A stretch of 64,000 nucleotides of DNA from Bactericera cockerelli (lineage: Eukaryota > Arthropoda > Insecta > Hemiptera > Triozidae). The position numbers and the translations under genes are program-made. Each line of letters starts with the position of its first letter. The first letter of the stretch is position 1. The notes below the pieces were generated by a model, which had not been told where the DNA came from, did no database searches, and worked only from the letters and a program-made list of their open reading frames with translations. The stretch spans positions 15,864,079 through 15,928,078 of the forward strand of contig CM044955.1 in assembly GCA_024516035.1 (NCBI GenBank). Reading direction: 5' to 3'. Positions 61,101-64,000 of the stretch are shown here, piece by piece.

Positions 61101-63839
61101 CCCAGAGCTGTATGGAAGAGGGTAAACCTGGTATGGATGGGGCACTTGAGAGTATCCCAGAGCTGTATGGAAGAGGGTATACCTGGTATGGATGGGGCAC
61201 TTGAGAGAATCCCAGAGCTGTATGGAATAGTCGGAGCGGTACTTAGTATGGAAGAGGGTATACCTGGTATGAATGGGCACTTGAGAGTATCCCAGAGCTG
61301 TATGGAATAGTCGGAGCGGTACTTAGTATGGAAGAGGGTATACCTGGTATGAATGGGGCACTTGAGAGTATCCCAGAGCTGTATGGAATAGTCGGAGCGG
61401 TACTTAGTATGGAAGAGGGTATACCTGGTATGGATGGGGCACTTGAGAGTATCCCAGAGCTGTATGGAGTAGTCGGAGCGGTACTTAGTATGGAAGAGGG
61501 TATACCTGGTATGGATGGGGCACTTGAGAGTATCCCAGAGCTGTATGGAATAGTCGGAGCGGTACTTAGTATGGAAGAGGGTATACCTGGTATGGATGGG
61601 GCACTTGAGAGTATCCCAGAGCTGTATGGAAGAGGGTATACCTAGTATGGAAGAGGGTATACCTGGTATGGATGGGGCACTTGAGAGTATCCCAGAGCTG
61701 TATGGAATAGTCGGAGCGGTACTTGTCCAGACCAGAGACCAGCAGGTTAGAGTCTATGGGGTTCCAGGCCACCGCGTTGCACTGTCGCGCGTGCTTCGGA
61801 CCTGGCCAAGTAGTAATAATAATAAATCCGTGACGAAAAGATATGCAGAGATATGAGGTACTAGCGGGCTGTCGCCCGCTTTGCGGGCCGAGGCATGGCC
61901 GTAAAGCAAAAAATCCTTTTTCGCCAATGGCAGGTGTTGTAGTGAGAATTTCGAAAAATCCCGTCTTATTGCACATCTAGACTATAAGACAAAGCTACCT
62001 ATCAAAGTTCAGCTTCCTAGGACCTACCAGTTCGGAGAAACAGTGATGAATCAGAGAGTGAGTGAGTCAGTCAGTCAGTGAGTGAAACTCTCTTTTATAA
62101 GTATGAAGTATAGATAAGGATTAGGTTGACGAAGATCCATATTCTGCTGGGCTTCAGCCATACTCAATTTTTTTTTTTAATAATAACAATAATAATAAAT
62201 ACCGTTAGGTATTGTATATTTCTTGGTACATGAACAATAAAAAAAAAAAAAAAAATACAGATACAAACAAATTACCAATACCAATTTCAACAAAAATTAT
62301 TCAGCACGAGAGGTTTTACCGTCTATTCGCTGAAAATTCACAAATCCACAAGCAGCCCCGGATCAGAAGGGTTTAAACCTGAGTGATCGTTGGTCACTCA
62401 CCAAGTCCTAACCACACCGAACGTTACTTCAGAACGTTACGATCAACTGTTGAAGATTGATAGTCAAATATTTCCGATTTCTTGTATTAGAAATTCACCA
62501 TAAGAAAAATGAGTGTTTCTTCTTCTTCTTCTTCTTTTACTCTGTCTTATCCCGCTCAAGCAGGGTCGACGTTGTTCAACCTCATGGTTGAGGTTGCTTG
62601 GTTATGGCACATGTTTTACGACTGGATGCCCTTCCTAACGCCAACGGTTCTATTTGATTTAACGTCCTGGATTAGGACGGGGGTTTTACCCTCCATTCGC
62701 TGAGAATCGTACCAGCTACCCACATTAACCTCACCCAGCCTGGGTAGGGCCGGAAATGGCTGCCTCACGTGTTTGGATGGAACAGAATTTTCTTCGAAAA
62801 GTCTGCCCCAGCCGGGAGTTGAACTCGGGAACTCTGGACTACGGGCAGTAGTCACAAGGCCCGAATTCAGCCCGTGAGGCCAAGTGTTTCTTTGCAGATA
62901 TAATGAGTGTGTATTTACAACTGTAATCAAATTTAAAACTTTTTTTTGTTCTAGCTAGGGTATGAACCGCTTGTTAAGCTCGTATGAAATTAGAAAGCAA
63001 CTCACTGAGCTCCAGGCCCGTGAGGCCAAGGGCATCATAGGCGGAGGGGCCGAAAGTGGTGAGCACCACCTTGCCATTGGCCTGTCCCAGGGCCAGTAGC
63101 ATGTCGCCAGGATCTGCATGAGGGTAGATGTCCACACACTTGACGTAGTGGTGGTAGCTGTTAGTGGCGAGCAGGTGGGCGTAGGTGCTGGTCGAGATGG
63201 GAACCGCTGGGGACACACAACACATGGGTGAAGTTTTTTTTTTAAATAAGATTTTAATGTTGCGTTCAGAATAAAATTAACATTTTTTCAGCAACTAGGT
63301 GATTGATAAATGACTAAAGATTTTAAGATGTATAGTAGTGCATTGTATGCTAGCAACTAATGTTGGTTTGAATAGTATTGATGGTTAGCTAGGTTGGTGA
63401 AAAGATGTACAATGTACATAATACATAAATAAGTGCTGAGTTACTAACTAAGGTAAGTTAATAGTAAACAAATAGAATATTGGTGAAGGATAGCAACACT
63501 AAAAATGATAATAATTCCTTATTTATATAGCCCAATTAGGACTATAATTATAAAGTCCATTATTCTAGCAGTAAGTTCAAACGTATTATTAAGTAGTAAA
63601 AATAGCAAATGGGAGGATAACAAGTCGTGTCCCGACTGGGTTAGTATTTTTGATAAAGAAAATTCTGGATCCCTCTAAAAATTTTCACAGGTATAAAAAA
63701 AGTAATAAAAGAGGATCTTACATGGTGCCTTGGCCTGTTTACTCATACATGTCTCATAGAGAAAGATTTCGTTGCCCCATGTTATAAATTTCTTTGGGTG
63801 GACCGGTGACCACTGGACTTCAAGTCTGATGTTGCTCAT
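28052..63839 (-). CDS. mio: mio/MIOS, GATOR2 complex subunit (15 coding exons, whole gene)
   Basis: This is the orthologue of human MIOS and Drosophila missing oocyte. MIOS works with WDR24, WDR59, SEH1 and SEC13 in GATOR2, which opposes GATOR1 and promotes TORC1 activation at the lysosome; in flies it is needed for oocyte fate. Joining the exons at 63839-63722, 63206-63006, 61801-61663, 59745-59561, 58535-58337, 57465-57278, 55558-55434, 54257-54050, 45069-44897, 43686-43426, 42157-42019, 31503-31362, 30961-30745, 29000-28729 and 28154-28052 gives 2670 nt, or 889 codons plus stop. The order is an N-terminal WD40 propeller (about residues 1-390), an alpha-solenoid, then C-terminal zinc-binding cysteine clusters. 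Recognisable stretches include [38 protein letters not shown] and [11 protein letters not shown]. Every junction is GT-AG and every phase agrees. Odd features are arrays over five splice junctions and introns of about 9 and 10.5 kb that hold repeat-borne genes. A minus-strand AATAAA at 27663-27668 is a possible but unproven poly(A) signal. Confidence 0.95.
28404..28590 (+). mobile_element. tRNA-derived SINE, AGTGAGTTAGCGCGC family, in mio intron 14
   Basis: TGGCAGAGTGAGTTAGCGCG and GGGTTCGATTCCC are clear A and B boxes. The body follows with TCGTGAGGAAAAATGAGTAG. Related copies are at 45480-45665 (-) and 59792-59862 (+). Confidence 0.78.
28669..28728. other. mio intron 14 acceptor-distal start with ATT microsatellite
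   Basis: Immediately downstream of the exon 14 donor (minus strand) is a short ATT-rich run at 28687-28708. The rest of the intron down to 28155 holds a tRNA-derived SINE (28404-28590) and an AT-rich stretch with no other signal I can name. Confidence 0.4.
28729..29000 (-). CDS. mio: mio exon 14 (zinc-binding C-terminal domain, residues 766-855)
   Basis: The exon reads [20 protein letters not shown], then an insert rich in Ser, Gly and Ala, then [20 protein letters not shown]. The paired CxxC motifs and the CRHGGHAAH motif are those of the MIOS RING-like domain. The donor AA|GTGAGT is strong. If it is skipped, the frame ends at once (W-F-K-stop) and the last cysteine cluster is lost. GC content is much higher than in the surroundings. 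Confidence 0.94.
29252..30748 (-). repeat. 23-bp minisatellite over the exon 13 donor (about 65 units)
   Basis: The plus-strand unit is TGTAAACAGCAGCTCTCACC plus TTG. On the minus strand every unit presents ACAAG|GTGAGAG, close to the ideal 5' splice site, and the exon 13 donor itself is the first. Variants include CAGCAT for CAGCAG, CAGCTTG, CCTAGTG, TTGCC and one 4-nt CTCT expansion near 30620. Reading past the first donor gives [12 protein letters not shown], so only the first donor yields an open protein. There are no unique spacers, so this is not a CRISPR array. Confidence 0.97.
30745..30961 (-). CDS. mio: mio exon 13 (first zinc knuckle, residues 693-765), donor inside a 23-bp array
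   Basis: From acceptor CTCCCCAG the exon gives [19 protein letters not shown], then [20 protein letters not shown] and STSPNKHK. It matches [20 protein letters not shown]...FVSCNFCGKSIS...SPTKSK of MIOS. The CxxC supplies part of the C-terminal zinc site. The donor AAG|GTGAGA is the first of about 65 near-identical donors in the array that follows. Confidence 0.93.
31085..31325 (-). mobile_element. tRNA-derived SINE, AGTAGCTTGATCG family, tandem partial copies
   Basis: GATCTCAGTAGCTTGATCGA and GGTGGTTCAAGTCCC on the minus strand are the boxes. A degraded copy lies alongside at 31085-31160. Others are at 42965-43118 (-), 54412-54565 (+) and 60255-60418 (-). Confidence 0.7.
31362..31503 (-). 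CDS. mio: mio exon 12 (residues 646-692)
   Basis: The acceptor CCCCTCAG joins in phase 1. The exon reads [20 protein letters not shown], then [13 protein letters not shown] and [10 protein letters not shown]. It corresponds to [23 protein letters not shown]...YWIENY of MIOS; TGDVQT is shared. The donor is AG|GTAACT. Confidence 0.9.
31504..31915. other. mio intron 11, first 400 bp, nothing recognised
   Basis: AT-rich sequence between the exon 12 acceptor and the start of sequence shared with U1/U2 (about 31915). I see no gene, array or repeat family. Confidence 0.4.
32531..36053. mobile_element. 3.5-kb DNA transposon-like element with CCCCTTAAACAAAAA ends
   Basis: The left end CCCCTTAAACAAAAA is inverted at the right end (TTTTTTGTTTAAGGGG). 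It splits sequence continuous in U1 and U2 (compare 3795). The subterminal regions are rich in CTCGGAG/CTCCGAG words: single ones at 32580-32790 and a tandem of about 57 bp at 35740-35880. The inside holds a LINE tail (about 35480-35640), fragments of a SINE body (33830-34500), and two open frames with no recognised relatives (33342-33115 minus, 34630-34959 plus). I could not fix the target duplication. Confidence 0.7.
37190..37460 (+). mobile_element. 5S rRNA-derived SINE in intron 2 of gene copy 5
   Basis: Same family and place as 6513 and 15420; the head reads CCGATCACTGAAGTTAAGCA. Confidence 0.78.
37745..37935 (-). mobile_element. LINE 3' tail (minus), U3 counterpart
   Basis: Same sequence and place as 15940-16145, beside gene copy 5. 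Confidence 0.65.
38051..38275 (-). CDS. GKEK repeat-peptide gene, copy 5 (74 aa), nested in mio intron 11
   Basis: The ORF is intact (D D D N N). TATAAAAG is at 39086-39079, the leader exon ends at 39029, exon 2 is about 38318-38045, exon 3 starts at 37096 and AATAAA is at 36996-36991. It has the same strand as mio and lies wholly inside its 10.5-kb intron 11, so its acceptors and poly(A) signal could compete with mio processing. Confidence 0.77.
   Translation of the reverse strand: MGQERIIMDVVALNGKEKTSMDIVALGKEKTSMDIVALGKEKTSMDIVALGKEKTSMNIVALGKEKTSMNIVVV
39030..39195 (-). promoter_or_regulatory. Promoter of gene copy 5
   Basis: The outer TGACAACACGTCA, TATAAAAG at 39086-39079 and the leader donor G|GTAAGTAC are present. 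The GATA motif reads CAGATAAG on the minus strand. Confidence 0.7.
39371..40149. mobile_element. TA-flanked foldback MITE in mio intron 11
   Basis: The ends TACAGGGTCC and GGATCCTGTA sit on TA. Long imperfect arms share ATTGATCATGAACCATTTT, and a perfect hairpin at about 39817-39862 (CCAGATGGGGCTGACGTCC and its inverse) forms the centre. Confidence 0.8.
40487..41495. mobile_element. TA-flanked ~1-kb palindromic MITE in mio intron 11
   Basis: The ends CAGGGTGGGGCAAAAGTCTG and its inverse (41476-41495) are flanked by TA. The element is nearly palindromic throughout, with each arm containing two copies of a CTGGAAACCCCTGAATAT-type block. The ends and target suggest the Tc1/mariner group. No ORF is preserved. 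Confidence 0.82.
41594..41788 (-). mobile_element. tRNA-derived SINE, GGTAGC family, AAT tail
   Basis: The minus-strand head is GTCCCGGTAGCTCAATGGTA with a conserved B box (GGGTTTGAAACCC); the tail runs into an AAT microsatellite at 41577-41596. It lies just downstream of mio exon 11. Confidence 0.8.
42019..42157 (-). CDS. mio: mio exon 11 (residues 600-645)
   Basis: The acceptor TCCTTCCAG leads to [20 protein letters not shown], then [19 protein letters not shown], aligning with [41 protein letters not shown] of MIOS. The donor G|GTCAGA is weak but fits the phase and the protein. The next intron is about 10.5 kb and holds gene copy 5, two TA-flanked MITEs and a 3.5-kb transposon. Confidence 0.92.
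42655..42845 (-). mobile_element. tRNA-derived SINE, GGCGTAACGG family
   Basis: The head is CAGCCTCCGTGGCGTAACGG with B box GCGTTCGATTCCC. It lies in mio intron 10 next to a LINE tail. Confidence 0.75.
42845..43415 (-). mobile_element. LINE tail fragments around a SINE, with G16 and A-run
   Basis: A LINE-type tail (42845-42960), a SINE (42965-43118) and a second LINE-derived piece (43130-43415) follow one another. The last piece contains 16 consecutive G at 43253-43268 and an A run at 43396-43414. It abuts the exon 10 donor region. Confidence 0.6.
42965..43118 (-). mobile_element. tRNA-derived SINE, AGTAGCTTGATCG family
   Basis: The head is GACCTCAGTAGCTTGATCGA with B box GGTTCAAGTCCC. It lies in mio intron 10. 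Confidence 0.75.
43426..43686 (-). CDS. mio: mio exon 10 (solenoid, residues 513-599), acceptor inside a ~111-bp array
   Basis: The exon reads [20 protein letters not shown], then [19 protein letters not shown] and [15 protein letters not shown], matching MIOS around AAAVALFNLDIRRAIQILNEGA, LNVVAMALSGYT and MFAFLTSETGSYDGVL. It is noticeably GC-rich. The acceptor CCTCCACAG|ATAGAG is repeated upstream in the transcript. The donor CTG|GTGAGT is followed by a long homopolymer (T on the minus strand). Confidence 0.93.
43678..44576 (-). repeat. ~111-bp tandem repeat over the exon 10 acceptor (4 units plus a detached fragment)
   Basis: The acceptor landmark CTATCTGTGGAGGG (plus strand) recurs at 43683, 44014, 44127 and 44238. 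On the minus strand each unit ends in CCTCCACAG|ATAGAGGAG, the true acceptor and start of exon 10. Subtracting the SINE at 43778-43995, the spacing is 109-113 bp. A partial unit (44515-44576) is separated by about 230 bp of unrelated sequence. Using a distal acceptor leads to a TAA within ten codons. Confidence 0.9.
43778..43995 (-). mobile_element. tRNA-derived SINE inside the exon 10 acceptor array
   Basis: The head is GTCCCGGTAGCTCAGTGGTA and an AAT tail is present. It splits the first and second units of the array, so the array existed before this insertion. Confidence 0.82.
44897..45069 (-). CDS. mio: mio exon 9 (solenoid, residues 455-512)
   Basis: The acceptor GTTACAG joins in phase 1 and gives [18 protein letters not shown], then [17 protein letters not shown]. 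The ALQLCGW motif is a hallmark of MIOS. The donor is GAG|GTGAGG in phase 0. A run of AAT repeats lies just outside the acceptor. Confidence 0.93.
45325..45470. mobile_element. Short Tigger/pogo-like MITE
   Basis: AACCTCGATATAAGAGAAC at the left and GTTCTCTTATATCCAGGTTC at the right are inverted. This end sequence type is common in Tigger-like elements. A related end fragment (CAGTAGAATCTCGCC) is at about 57050-57064. Confidence 0.6.
45480..45665 (-). mobile_element. tRNA-derived SINE, AGTGAGTTAGCGCGC family
   Basis: It is an inverted relative of 28404-28590; the B box is GGTTCAATCC on the minus strand. The A-box region is damaged. It lies in mio intron 8. Confidence 0.7.
45683..45875 (-). 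mobile_element. tRNA-derived SINE, GGTAGC family
   Basis: The body and AAT tail are like 41594; the head is replaced by a short duplication (two copies of ACAGAGTGCCGCCTTT). Confidence 0.75.
45880..46290. other. Unassigned stretch in mio intron 8
   Basis: Between a SINE and the start of the spacer shared with U2. It contains CTTTGATCCTTGATGTAAGC and an AT-rich part; no coding pattern or repeat family was recognised. Confidence 0.4.
46345..46865 (+). repeat. Dispersed module in the U3 spacer
   Basis: It has the same start as 18549 (GGAGCTGGCATATCAGAAG). It is truncated at GACAGACCGACA and followed directly by the sequence matching 20290. Confidence 0.65.
47050..47240. repeat. Degenerate AGCAGCAAGGAGAATTTTGA repeat, U3 counterpart
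   Basis: About six units correspond to 20480-20930. The flanks (ACATTGAATTTTGTTGAGCA, GAGCACCATAATTACGTTAA) match on both sides. Confidence 0.8.
47310..47525 (-). mobile_element. LINE 3' tail within the spacer
   Basis: GGAAGAGATTGCCATAGGCA and AATAAAGAGTTTC on the minus strand mark the family. It interrupts sequence that is continuous at 20960 in U2, between ATATTGTAT and CATCAGTTAG. Confidence 0.7.
48985..49234 (-). mobile_element. tRNA-derived SINE, GGCGTAACGG family, inside the pogo remnant
   Basis: The head is CAGCCTCTGTGGCGTAACGG with B box TAGTTCGATTCCC. It is younger than the pogo-like element it interrupts. A degraded copy lies at about 55285-55378. Confidence 0.75.
49530..49725 (-). 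pseudogene. pogo-type transposase N-terminal fragment
   Basis: From the ATG at 49725 it reads [18 protein letters not shown], then [20 protein letters not shown], the pattern of the psq/CENP-B-like helix-turn-helix at the start of pogo transposases. The frame breaks at about 49600 by a one-base change in a T run; similar coding continues briefly in another frame and then decays. The DDE catalytic part is not seen. Confidence 0.75.
50390..50547 (+). promoter_or_regulatory. Promoter of gene copy 6
   Basis: TGACAACACGTCA, GATGCAGGGATCAG, GATAAG, TATAAAAG (50490) and the leader donor are present in the usual order and spacing. Confidence 0.7.
51477..51701 (+). CDS. GKEK repeat-peptide gene, copy 6 (74 aa), nested in mio intron 8
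   Basis: The ORF is intact (D D N N N; two IVSL units). TATAAAAG is at 50490-50497, the leader exon ends at 50547, exon 2 is 51435-51707, exon 3 starts at 52538 and AATAAA is at 52638-52643. It lies antisense inside mio intron 8. Intron 2 carries a fuller 5S-derived SINE than the other plus-strand copies. Confidence 0.78.
   Translation: MGQERIIMDVVALNGKEKTSMDIVALGKEKTSMDIVALGKEKTSMNIVSLGKEKTSMNIVSLGKEKTSMNIVVV
52170..52450 (-). mobile_element. 5S rRNA-derived SINE in intron 2 of gene copy 6
   Basis: The minus-strand head reads TGATCACTGAAGTTAAGCAG and TTGGTGACC. In copies 0, 2 and 4 only the head region survives (about 465-545, 9895-9990, 24535-24615). Confidence 0.72.
53548..54010 (+). mobile_element. 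tRNA-derived SINE, GGTAGC family, split by a MITE
   Basis: GTCCCGGTAGCTCATTAGTA and the B box GGGTTCGAAAGC are in plus orientation. The tail resumes at about 53966 after the 271-bp MITE and ends at GGCGATAATATTA. Confidence 0.75.
53695..53965. mobile_element. 271-bp MITE inserted in a tRNA-derived SINE
   Basis: The ends CGTATTTTTCTTTCTAAC and GTTAGAAAGAAAAATACG are inverted. The inside repeats CCAAAGTTAACCAAA words. The halves of the SINE lie at 53548-53694 and 53966-54010, so the MITE is younger than the SINE. The target duplication is unclear. Confidence 0.72.
54050..54257 (-). CDS. mio: mio exon 8 (solenoid, residues 386-454)
   Basis: From acceptor TTCCCAG the exon reads [19 protein letters not shown] and includes [17 protein letters not shown]. 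It corresponds to the MIOS segment containing MRLRALSRYGLD and LKSLWYTLHFM. The donor is G|GTGAGT. The downstream intron (54049-45070, about 9 kb) carries gene copy 6 of the GKEK repeat on the opposite strand. Confidence 0.9.
54412..54565 (+). mobile_element. tRNA-derived SINE, AGTAGCTTGATCG family
   Basis: CCTCAGTAGCTTGATCGATA and GGTTCGAGTCCC are in plus orientation. It lies in mio intron 7. Confidence 0.75.
54830..55158. mobile_element. TTAA-flanked MITE (piggyBac-like), 329 bp, in mio intron 7
   Basis: The ends are TTAACACATTCAGCGCCA and TGGCGCTGGATGTGTTAA. The inside has several GTGTACACT/AGTGTACAC inverted words. The terminal sequence differs from the 27726 element except for TTAACAC, so it is a related but distinct family. 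Confidence 0.8.
55434..55558 (-). CDS. mio: mio exon 7 (residues 344-385)
   Basis: This short exon is not obvious as an ORF and was found by filling the gap between exons 6 and 8. From acceptor ATTCAAG it reads [20 protein letters not shown], then [19 protein letters not shown], matching MIOS around [29 protein letters not shown]. The donor is CAG|GTAACC in phase 0. A later AG (TGTGTAG) is possible but fits the family less well. Confidence 0.85.
55998..56819 (+). pseudogene. Reverse transcriptase C-terminal part of a non-LTR retrotransposon
   Basis: The catalytic motif YADD is encoded at 56019-56030 in the context [12 protein letters not shown]. Further on come [28 protein letters not shown] and [12 protein letters not shown], the usual order after the YxDD box in Jockey/CR1-like LINEs. 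A one-base shift in a T run at about 56140-56150 separates the two parts; the second is open for 221 codons to the stop at 56819. It lies antisense in mio intron 6. Confidence 0.9.
57278..57465 (-). CDS. mio: mio exon 6 (end of propeller, residues 281-343), acceptor inside a 120-bp array
   Basis: The acceptor ATTCCAG|ACACAACC completes Arg and the exon reads [20 protein letters not shown], then [19 protein letters not shown], matching MIOS around GLLATLTRDSNIIRLYDMQ and IIERSVQP...SFAWHP. The donor is G|GTGAGC. I chose the acceptor nearest the exon body. Three to four further complete copies of the acceptor with the first part of the exon lie upstream in the transcript and stay in the same open frame. 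Confidence 0.88.
57415..57905 (-). repeat. 120-bp minisatellite over the exon 6 acceptor (about 4 units)
   Basis: The period is 120 bp (landmark TGAATAGCCGAGCTGTCCCT at 57421, 57541, 57661 and 57782). Each unit contains an intron end, the acceptor ATTCCAG, and the first 70-odd nt of exon 6 through [13 protein letters not shown]. The minus-strand frame is open through the units because 120 is a multiple of three; the intronic part reads [13 protein letters not shown]. Small differences include GTC/GAC/GTAC near the end of the coding part and one inserted base at about 57750. Confidence 0.93.
58337..58535 (-). CDS. mio: mio exon 5 (WD40 blade, residues 215-280)
   Basis: The acceptor is CTCTCCGCAG and the donor AG|GTGCGT. 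The exon encodes [20 protein letters not shown], then [16 protein letters not shown] and KINWCPTR, aligning with NTKAVQGVTVDP...VAIWDLRKFEKPVLTL...WCPTR of MIOS. It ends in phase 2. No tandem array sits on its junctions. Confidence 0.94.
58565..58832 (+). mobile_element. 3' end of a second non-LTR retrotransposon
   Basis: The frame [18 protein letters not shown], then [15 protein letters not shown] and stop, is the typical C-terminus of a LINE protein. It is followed by a short 3' UTR with ATGCAATAAAAATAAATC and a CTTAT tail. A similar tail (AAATAAAACAATTTATCTTA) occurs at 54364-54410. Confidence 0.8.
59000..59615 (-). repeat. 60-bp minisatellite over the exon 4 donor (about 10.7 units from 58975)
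   Basis: Near-identical 60-bp units start at about 58975 and run to 59615. On the minus strand each unit holds the last part of exon 4 ([16 protein letters not shown]), the donor GAGAG|GTAGGAAT, and 11 nt leading into the next copy. Sixty is a multiple of three and the frame is open throughout, so the array reads as 20-residue WD40-strand repeats. The only internal change I see is one T/C difference in the second unit. The outermost unit loses the donor (GAG|ATAAGA). An open frame on the opposite strand is a shadow of the same repeat. Confidence 0.95.
59561..59745 (-). CDS. mio: mio exon 4 (WD40 blade, residues 153-214), donor inside a 60-bp array
   Basis: The acceptor TTCCCTCAG joins in phase 2. 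The exon encodes a variable linker ([17 protein letters not shown]), then [16 protein letters not shown] and [16 protein letters not shown], the last strand of a WD40 blade. It matches MIOS around LSLCWLP...LLAGMHRNLAIFDLR. The first donor is GAGAG|GTAGGA. About ten more copies of the exon end and donor follow downstream, all in the same open frame. Confidence 0.9.
59792..59862 (+). mobile_element. tRNA-derived SINE head, AGTGAGTTAGCGCGC family
   Basis: TGGCCGAGTGAGTTAGCGCG and GGGTTCGATCC are present; little body follows. It lies just upstream of mio exon 4 in the transcript. Confidence 0.68.
60080..61700 (-). repeat. Compound minisatellite over the exon 3 donor (55- and 81-bp units)
   Basis: Units alternate between about 55 bp and about 81 bp; the longer ones include GAATAGTCGGAGCGGTACTTA, listed here only as a landmark near 61540. 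On the minus strand they carry the exon 3 end ([15 protein letters not shown], with YRSDY in the longer ones) and the donor ACCAG|GTATACC. Short 19-bp pieces of the donor region also occur alone. The array is interrupted by a tRNA-derived SINE at 60255-60418, with degenerate units continuing to about 60080. Higher-order blocks recur, for example 60510-60870 and 61000-61290. Confidence 0.92.
60255..60418 (-). mobile_element. tRNA-derived SINE inside the exon 3 donor array
   Basis: The head is GACCTCAGTAGCTTGATCGA with B box GGTTCAAGTTCC. Array units occur on both sides, so it inserted into an existing array. Confidence 0.78.
61663..61801 (-). CDS. mio: mio exon 3 (WD40 propeller, residues 107-152), donor inside an array
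   Basis: The acceptor GGCCAG completes the split codon and the exon reads [19 protein letters not shown], then [18 protein letters not shown] and LKCPIHTR. This is the most strongly conserved MIOS block. The chosen donor CCAG|GTATAC is the first one met in transcription order. The last part of the exon, with its donor, is copied many times to the left (array 60080-61700), so the true donor needs transcript evidence. Confidence 0.9.
61860..62115 (+). mobile_element. Dispersed repeat starting CTAGCGGGC (second copy)
   Basis: It starts ACTAGCGGGCTGTCGCCCGC and has the same internal blocks and a GTGAGTGAGTCAGTCAGTCA run. It lies in mio intron 2, 60 bp before the exon 3 acceptor. Confidence 0.7.
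62116..62512. other. Unassigned stretch in mio intron 2
   Basis: AT-rich with T, AAT and A runs and a weak 5S-SINE-like body (about 62310-62440, including GGTCACTCACCAAGTCCTAAC). No gene signal was seen. Confidence 0.4.
62513..62860 (-). mobile_element. tRNA-derived SINE, GGCGTAACGG family
   Basis: It matches 16550-16893 closely but lost the last part of the head after GACTACTGCCC. It ends in a CTT microsatellite (62518-62535) and lies in mio intron 2. Confidence 0.75.
63006..63206 (-). CDS. mio: mio exon 2 (WD40 propeller, residues 40-106)
   Basis: The acceptor is CCCCAG and the donor GTGAGT. The exon contains [19 protein letters not shown] followed by [11 protein letters not shown], which matches the conserved MIOS segment around LLAVGQANGRVVLT. 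It enters and leaves in phase 1. An out-of-frame reading also stays open but resembles nothing. Confidence 0.92.
63225..63509. other. mio intron 1, nothing recognised
   Basis: AT-rich sequence with no ORF, array or SINE that I can identify, between exon 2 and a SINE fragment. Confidence 0.4.
63510..63650 (-). mobile_element. tRNA-derived SINE fragment, GGTAGC family
   Basis: The tail (CCTTATTTATATAGCCC) and body are present; the tRNA-like head is missing beyond GTCCCGACTGGGTTAG. It lies in mio intron 1. Confidence 0.65.
63722..63839 (-). CDS. mio: mio exon 1 (start codon, residues 1-39)
   Basis: The exon encodes [18 protein letters not shown] and onward, matching the extreme N-terminus of MIOS (first WD40 strand, W-x-P-x-H pattern). 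The ATG is at 63839-63837 in an AAG-ATG-A context. The donor is GTAAGA and leaves phase 1. A pyrimidine-rich acceptor (TTTCTTTCCAG) ends at 63869, so 63840-63868 is probably the end of a spliced 5' UTR exon, with the transcription start beyond the right edge of the window. Confidence 0.9.
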
Positions 63840-64000
63840 CTTAGCTTCTTCACTCTGATATCAGCTCACTGGAAAGAAATCAGACAAAGTAATTGACAAT
63901 ATGACAATATGGTAAATTCAGAGTACTGTCCAATTTTGACAAGATTAATACTGATAAAGGTTTTATTATTGCCTGAGGCAATCTCTGCAATCAAAACCAA

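Noticed and set aside
60513..61280. 255-residue minus-strand ORF of repeated [13 protein letters not shown] units as an independent gene
   Set aside because: It is read-through of the exon 3 donor array. The frame changes between 55-bp units and nothing outside the array supports a separate gene.

Overview
The window is AT-rich eukaryotic DNA from an animal, most likely an arthropod. It has one intron-rich host gene, dense tRNA- and 5S-derived SINEs, LINE tails, foldback MITEs and many microsatellites. The style resembles a hemipteran insect; a psyllid is only a low-confidence guess from repeat style. No bacterial, viral or organellar gene was seen.

The host gene is mio/MIOS, a GATOR2 subunit that acts in TORC1 nutrient signalling. 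It runs on the minus strand from the start codon at 63839 to the stop at 28052. I could place fifteen coding exons by hand, all with GT-AG junctions and consistent phases, giving 889 codons plus stop. Human MIOS is about 875 residues. Five of its fourteen coding introns carry a minisatellite that includes the splice site itself: the donors of exons 3, 4 and 13 and the acceptors of exons 6 and 10. In the exon 4 and exon 6 arrays the unit is a multiple of three and open, so choice of splice site would change protein length in frame. In the exon 10 and exon 13 arrays a distal site gives a premature stop.

The second theme is a small, apparently complete gene carried on a dispersed repeat of about 2.1-2.5 kb. 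Six copies are complete in the window and the tail of a seventh is at the left edge. They alternate in orientation. Each complete copy has a TATA box, a very short leader exon, an intron, an exon with an intact 74-codon ORF, a second intron containing a 5S-derived SINE or its remnant, and a 3' exon with AATAAA. The peptide is a 14-residue head followed by exactly five 12-residue units of the type GKEKTSM(D/N)IVAL. I do not recognise the family.

Layout: 1-8236 (U1), 8237-22937 (U2) and 22938-50389 (U3) look like collinear units, and a fourth begins at 50390 (U4, cut off near 53290). U3 contains mio exons 15 to 9. U1 and U2 keep the gene-bearing arms and flanking repeats but have lost the exons, except for the last dozen or so codons and 3' flank of mio exon 15. 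The left half of the window therefore seems to be an exon-depleted local duplication of the mio 3' half. From 53.3 to 64 kb is the 5' half of mio (exons 8 to 1), with a non-LTR reverse-transcriptase remnant, TTAA-flanked MITEs and three of the splice-site arrays.

All coordinates and translations were made by eye. No alignment, splice predictor or database search was run.
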